Assembly (NCBI GenBank): GCA_031280115.1 | Contig: JAITHF010000081.1 | Coordinates: forward strand, 1 to 6,666 | Direction: 5' to 3' | Source: Spirochaetaceae bacterium | GTDB taxonomy: Bacteria > Spirochaetota > Spirochaetia > Treponematales > Breznakiellaceae | Length of the DNA: 6,666 bases | Part shown: positions 5,072 to 6,666 of the stretch, one piece after another | Layout of the letters: each line of letters starts with the position of its first letter | How positions within the stretch are numbered: position 1 is the first letter of the stretch | The notes under the pieces: model-generated | The model's database searches: none | Told to the model about the DNA's origin: nothing | Seen by the model: the letters and a program-made list of their open reading frames with translations, nothing else | Position numbers and translations under genes: made by a program

Positions 5072-5947
5072 ATGATTCGTTTTAGCTGCGTTATTCTTCT
5101 TGGGGCCCTCATTTTTTCCTGCAAGACAAGCGAGCCTCCCCTTCGGCCCGCGCCGCCCCCGGCGCAGGCGCAGGCTGACCTTGCGCCCTGGGGCGCGCTG
5201 TCCTTTGAGCGGCTTACTGCGGAGGATCCTGACCGGTTCACCCTTTATTTCGCGCTGGAGATAGAAAATCCGCGGGCAGACAGGGCGGAGATTGCTATTG
5301 AGGGCTGGCATATCGCCATAAGCGGCCAGGGCCCGCCGAAAGGCGCGGCGCTGCGCCTTGTTTCAGAGAGCCCTCACGTGGAGCCGCGTTCCCGGGCCTG
5401 TTTTTCTCTGGGGCTTGATGTGGACATGGCCGGATTTTCCCCGAAAGAGGGCGGGGGTATTGCTGAATACGAGGCCGCCCTGGAGGTTACCCTGGGCCTT
5501 GCCTTTGGCCGTCGGGCAGCGGAGGCCGTACTGGTGCGGAGCGAGGCGGTGATCCCGCGGATACAGGAGCCTGAGTTTACGATTACGGCTATTGCGGTGA
5601 GCCGGGCGGAGCAGACCCGTTTTCGGGTGAGCCTTCAAATTGCCAATCCCAACCAGTTTCCGCTGGAGCTTTCCTCTTTAACCTACACGTTTTACGGGGA
5701 CGGCGCGTTGTGGGCTGACGGGAAGAAGGAGCTGCTGCTTCCTATTCCGGCGGGCAGTTCTGCCGAGACCCAGGTGTTTCTTATGACAAGCGGCCTTGAA
5801 GTTCACCGTTCATGGCAAGATGAGCTGGATCAGCTTACGCAGGTTCAGTACCGGCTTACCGGAGAGTCCATGATACATACGAATATCATCTTTCTTCCGG
5901 CGTTCCGCATGGACTTTGATCTCTCACGCCCCCTGCGGGGGTTTTAA
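5072..5947 (+). CDS. LEA-14/WHy-domain lipoprotein
   Basis: The 291-residue product starts MIRFSCVILLGALIFSC, a lipoprotein signal with Cys17 as the lipidation site; IFSC is a loose lipobox of the spirochaetal sort. A Pro/Ala-rich tether (21-37) follows, then two repeats of an immunoglobulin-like LEA type 2/WHy domain. Domain one is about 42-160 (FALEIENPRADRAEIAIEGW). Domain two is about 168-283 (VSLQIANPNQFPLELSSLTY), with the typical NPN motif and alternating strands. LEA_2 domains in bacteria are cell-envelope modules of unclear role; anchoring to a membrane is inferred. ATG 5072 is the only ATG start because an in-frame TGA lies at 5063; its ribosome site is weak. It is divergent from trmJ. 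The last six codons (RPLRGF) and the stop lie in the first unit of a tandem repeat, so the end of the gene may have been shaped by that repeat. Confidence 0.83.
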   Translation: MIRFSCVILLGALIFSCKTSEPPLRPAPPPAQAQADLAPWGALSFERLTAEDPDRFTLYFALEIENPRADRAEIAIEGWHIAISGQGPPKGAALRLVSESPHVEPRSRACFSLGLDVDMAGFSPKEGGGIAEYEAALEVTLGLAFGRRAAEAVLVRSEAVIPRIQEPEFTITAIAVSRAEQTRFRVSLQIANPNQFPLELSSLTYTFYGDGALWADGKKELLLPIPAGSSAETQVFLMTSGLEVHRSWQDELDQLTQVQYRLTGESMIHTNIIFLPAFRMDFDLSRPLRGF

Positions 5948-6039
5948 GTGCTTCTCGCGGCGATAGGTTCGCACGTTTAGTCACCCCCTGCGGGGGATTC
6001 ACGTGCTTCCTGCGGCGATAGGGTTCGCAATTTTAGTCA
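5929..6039 (+). repeat. Tandem repeat of two 55/56-bp units, headed by a GC palindrome
   Basis: Unit A is 5929-5983 and unit B is 5984-6039. Both begin with CCCCCTGCGGGGG (five-base stem, three-base loop). Both share GTGCTT, GCGGCGATAGG, TTCGCA and TTTAGTCA in the same order, differing by a handful of substitutions and one base of length. Unit A overlaps the end of the lipoprotein gene. The same palindrome heads the repeat before rubredoxin (3119-3131). Confidence 0.85.
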
Positions 6040-6044
6040 CAACC

Positions 6045-6089
6045 CTGAAGGATGGGTCTCAGCGGAATTCGCAGGTGAAAGGGCGCAGC
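6045..6089 (+). repeat. Dispersed intergenic repeat module, copy 2
   Basis: This stretch matches 3171-3214 from the gap before rubredoxin, sharing TGAAG, CTCAGCGG, TTCGCAGG and GAAAGGGCGCAGC in order. Over 6058-6089, 29 of 32 bases agree. The hairpin TTCGC-AG-GTGAA keeps pairing through a G-U wobble where copy 1 has G-C. It follows the palindrome-headed units as in copy 1. Confidence 0.75.
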
Positions 6090-6110
6090 GCATGAAGCCT
6101 TTAGCGGGGG

Positions 6111-6196
6111 TTTGGGGGCAGCCGGAGGCTGTTTCAGCAGCCGTGGTTTGCACTATGAGGCGCAAAACAAGAAGCGCAGGGAAAAAAGCCCCCAAA
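6111..6196. repeat. Inverted repeat with internal hairpin
   Basis: TTTGGGGGC (6111-6119) is the exact reverse complement of GCCCCCAAA (6188-6196), 68 bases apart. As RNA on the plus strand, G-U pairs could lengthen the helix outward. Just inside the left arm, CAGCC (6119-6123) and GGCTG (6127-6131) form a tight hairpin. It could be a small non-autonomous element or part of a structured RNA; no transposase is present. Confidence 0.5.
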
Positions 6197-6249
6197 TTCT
6201 TCCCAAAGAGGCGCAAGCGCCGATAACTCATTATACAACAATGATTTAT

Positions 6250-6297
6250 GCAGGGGGCGGCGCATAATATTCCCTGTATAAAACAGCGCCCCCCTGC
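6250..6297. repeat. Long GC-rich hairpin
   Basis: GCAGGGG (6250-6256) plus GGCGC (6259-6263) pair with GCGCC (6286-6290) plus CCCCTGC (6291-6297). This gives a 12-bp stem with a two-base bulge and an AT-rich 22-base loop. No T run follows on the plus strand, so it is not a standard terminator. Confidence 0.55.
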
Positions 6298-6300
6298 CTT

Positions 6301-6355
6301 AGCGGTAGGTGCCGGAGCGTGAGCGGTAGGTGCCGGAGCGTGAGCGGTAACTGCC
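6301..6355 (+). repeat. 21-bp tandem repeat, 2.6 copies
   Basis: Two identical 21-base units (6301-6321 and 6322-6342), each starting AGCGGTAGGTGCC and ending GGAGCGTG, are followed by a partial third (6343-6355) with two changes. A minus-strand frame through it would read repeated TAHAPAP, but I do not think it is coding. Confidence 0.9.
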
Positions 6356-6500
6356 CCGAAGCCGGACGGCACCCAATCTGCGCCTTTCTGTAATACGGCG
6401 TACCCGCGGGTATATACCTTTTTTATTTCTTTATACCAGCCGTGAGCGCGGCGTGTGCAGCGGCCCCTGTACAAAAGGCCGGACAGGGTAAACCGTACAT

Positions 6501-6666
6501 GGAACGAGTCATTTGGTATACGGAGCGAGTCATCCTGTACACGGAATAAGTCATTTGGTATACGGAGCGAGTCATCCTGTACACGGAATAAGTCATTTGG
6601 TATACGGAGCGAGTCATCCTGTACACGGAACAAGTCATTCTGTACACGGAATAGGTTATTCTGTAC
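6501..6666. repeat. 21-bp tandem array with 42-bp alternation, running off the window
   Basis: Seven full 21-base units and a partial eighth lie end to end from 6501. Each has a GTCAT core (GTTAT in the last) followed by GTATAC or GTACAC. Up to 6626 two types alternate: one with CATTTGGTATAC, one with CATCCTGTACAC, making a 42-bp higher-order repeat. The last two units (from 6627) drift to CATTCTGTACAC. A decayed extra unit may precede at 6481-6500. Two of the three minus-strand frames are open to the window edge because 21 is a multiple of three. Confidence 0.9.

Larger units (their letters stand above)
5948..6666. other. Gene-poor, repeat-rich region
   Basis: I find no supportable gene in these 720 bases. 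Minus-strand frames stay open over long stretches, but they are built largely of 21-bp repeats, have cysteine-rich atypical translations and lack ribosome sites. The region holds the tandem 55/56-bp repeat, a second copy of the dispersed module, two long inverted repeats and two 21-bp minisatellites, annotated separately. Overlapping palindromes TACCCGCGGGTA (6401-6412) and GGTATATACC (6409-6418) precede a T-rich stretch. Confidence 0.7.

Noticed and set aside
4970..5311. N-terminal extension of TrmJ by 114 codons
   Set aside because: TrmJ proteins start at the first knot strand. The extension is Arg/Gly/Lys-rich with no family likeness, overlaps the divergent lipoprotein gene, and lies upstream of the TATAAT box.
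6037..6633. Long minus-strand open frame (about 200 codons, open to the window edge) with RVQDDSLRIPND repeats and TAHAPAP repeats
   Set aside because: It is kept open mainly by two 21-bp repeats whose length is a multiple of three. The rest is cysteine-rich and resembles no protein family, there is no ribosome site, and its end crosses the 55/56-bp repeat. More sequence to the right could revive a repeat-protein reading.
6423..6647. Second minus-strand frame through the array, with VYRMTRS/VYQMTYS repeats
   Set aside because: It competes with the frame above over the same repeats, begins at a GTG without a ribosome site, and its non-repeat tail looks random.
6501..6666. CRISPR array
   Set aside because: Units are contiguous 21-mers with no unique spacers, and no cas gene is in the window.

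Overview
The window looks like a chromosomal segment of a spirochaete, most likely a Treponema relative of the moderately GC-rich type found in termite guts. This is an inference from four things: an 88-residue GroES with a shortened roof loop and no adjacent groEL; a DUF2259 secreted protein; a lipoprotein with a loose spirochaetal lipobox; and GC-rich intergenic repeats between widely spaced housekeeping genes. I see no phage, integrase, transposase, toxin-antitoxin, defence or CRISPR genes.

Layout. Positions 1-86 hold the first codons of dnaE (DNA polymerase III alpha) on the minus strand, divergent from groES (209-475, +), which ends at a good bidirectional terminator. Three minus-strand genes follow in line: a DksA/TraR zinc-finger protein (3015 to 2659), a DUF2259 secreted protein (up to 2571, ending 1720) and a KdgK-like PfkB sugar kinase (1665 to 550). 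A repeat-bearing gap of about 300 bp leads to a plus-strand pair: a 53-residue rubredoxin (3324-3485) and a 96-residue protein of unknown function (3495-3785). A convergent minus-strand pair comes next: the tRNA 2'-O-methyltransferase TrmJ (4969 to 4232) and a small exported protein (4212 to 3820). Divergent from trmJ is a two-domain LEA-14/WHy-like lipoprotein (5072-5947, +).

The last 720 bases contain no gene I can support but are dense in repeats: a tandem 55/56-bp repeat that begins inside the lipoprotein gene; a module shared with the gap before rubredoxin; two long inverted repeats; a 21-bp repeat of 2.6 copies; and an array of 21-bp units in alternating types running off the right edge.

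Functionally the genes are mostly housekeeping: replication, chaperonin, stringent-response-type regulation, sugar-acid catabolism, one-electron transfer for oxygen defence, tRNA modification and envelope proteins. They do not form one pathway. The points most worth a second look are the dispersed repeat family, the right-edge array, the probable leaderless start of trmJ (and perhaps dnaE), the unresolved 5' end of the DUF2259 gene, and the rubredoxin-linked unknown gene.
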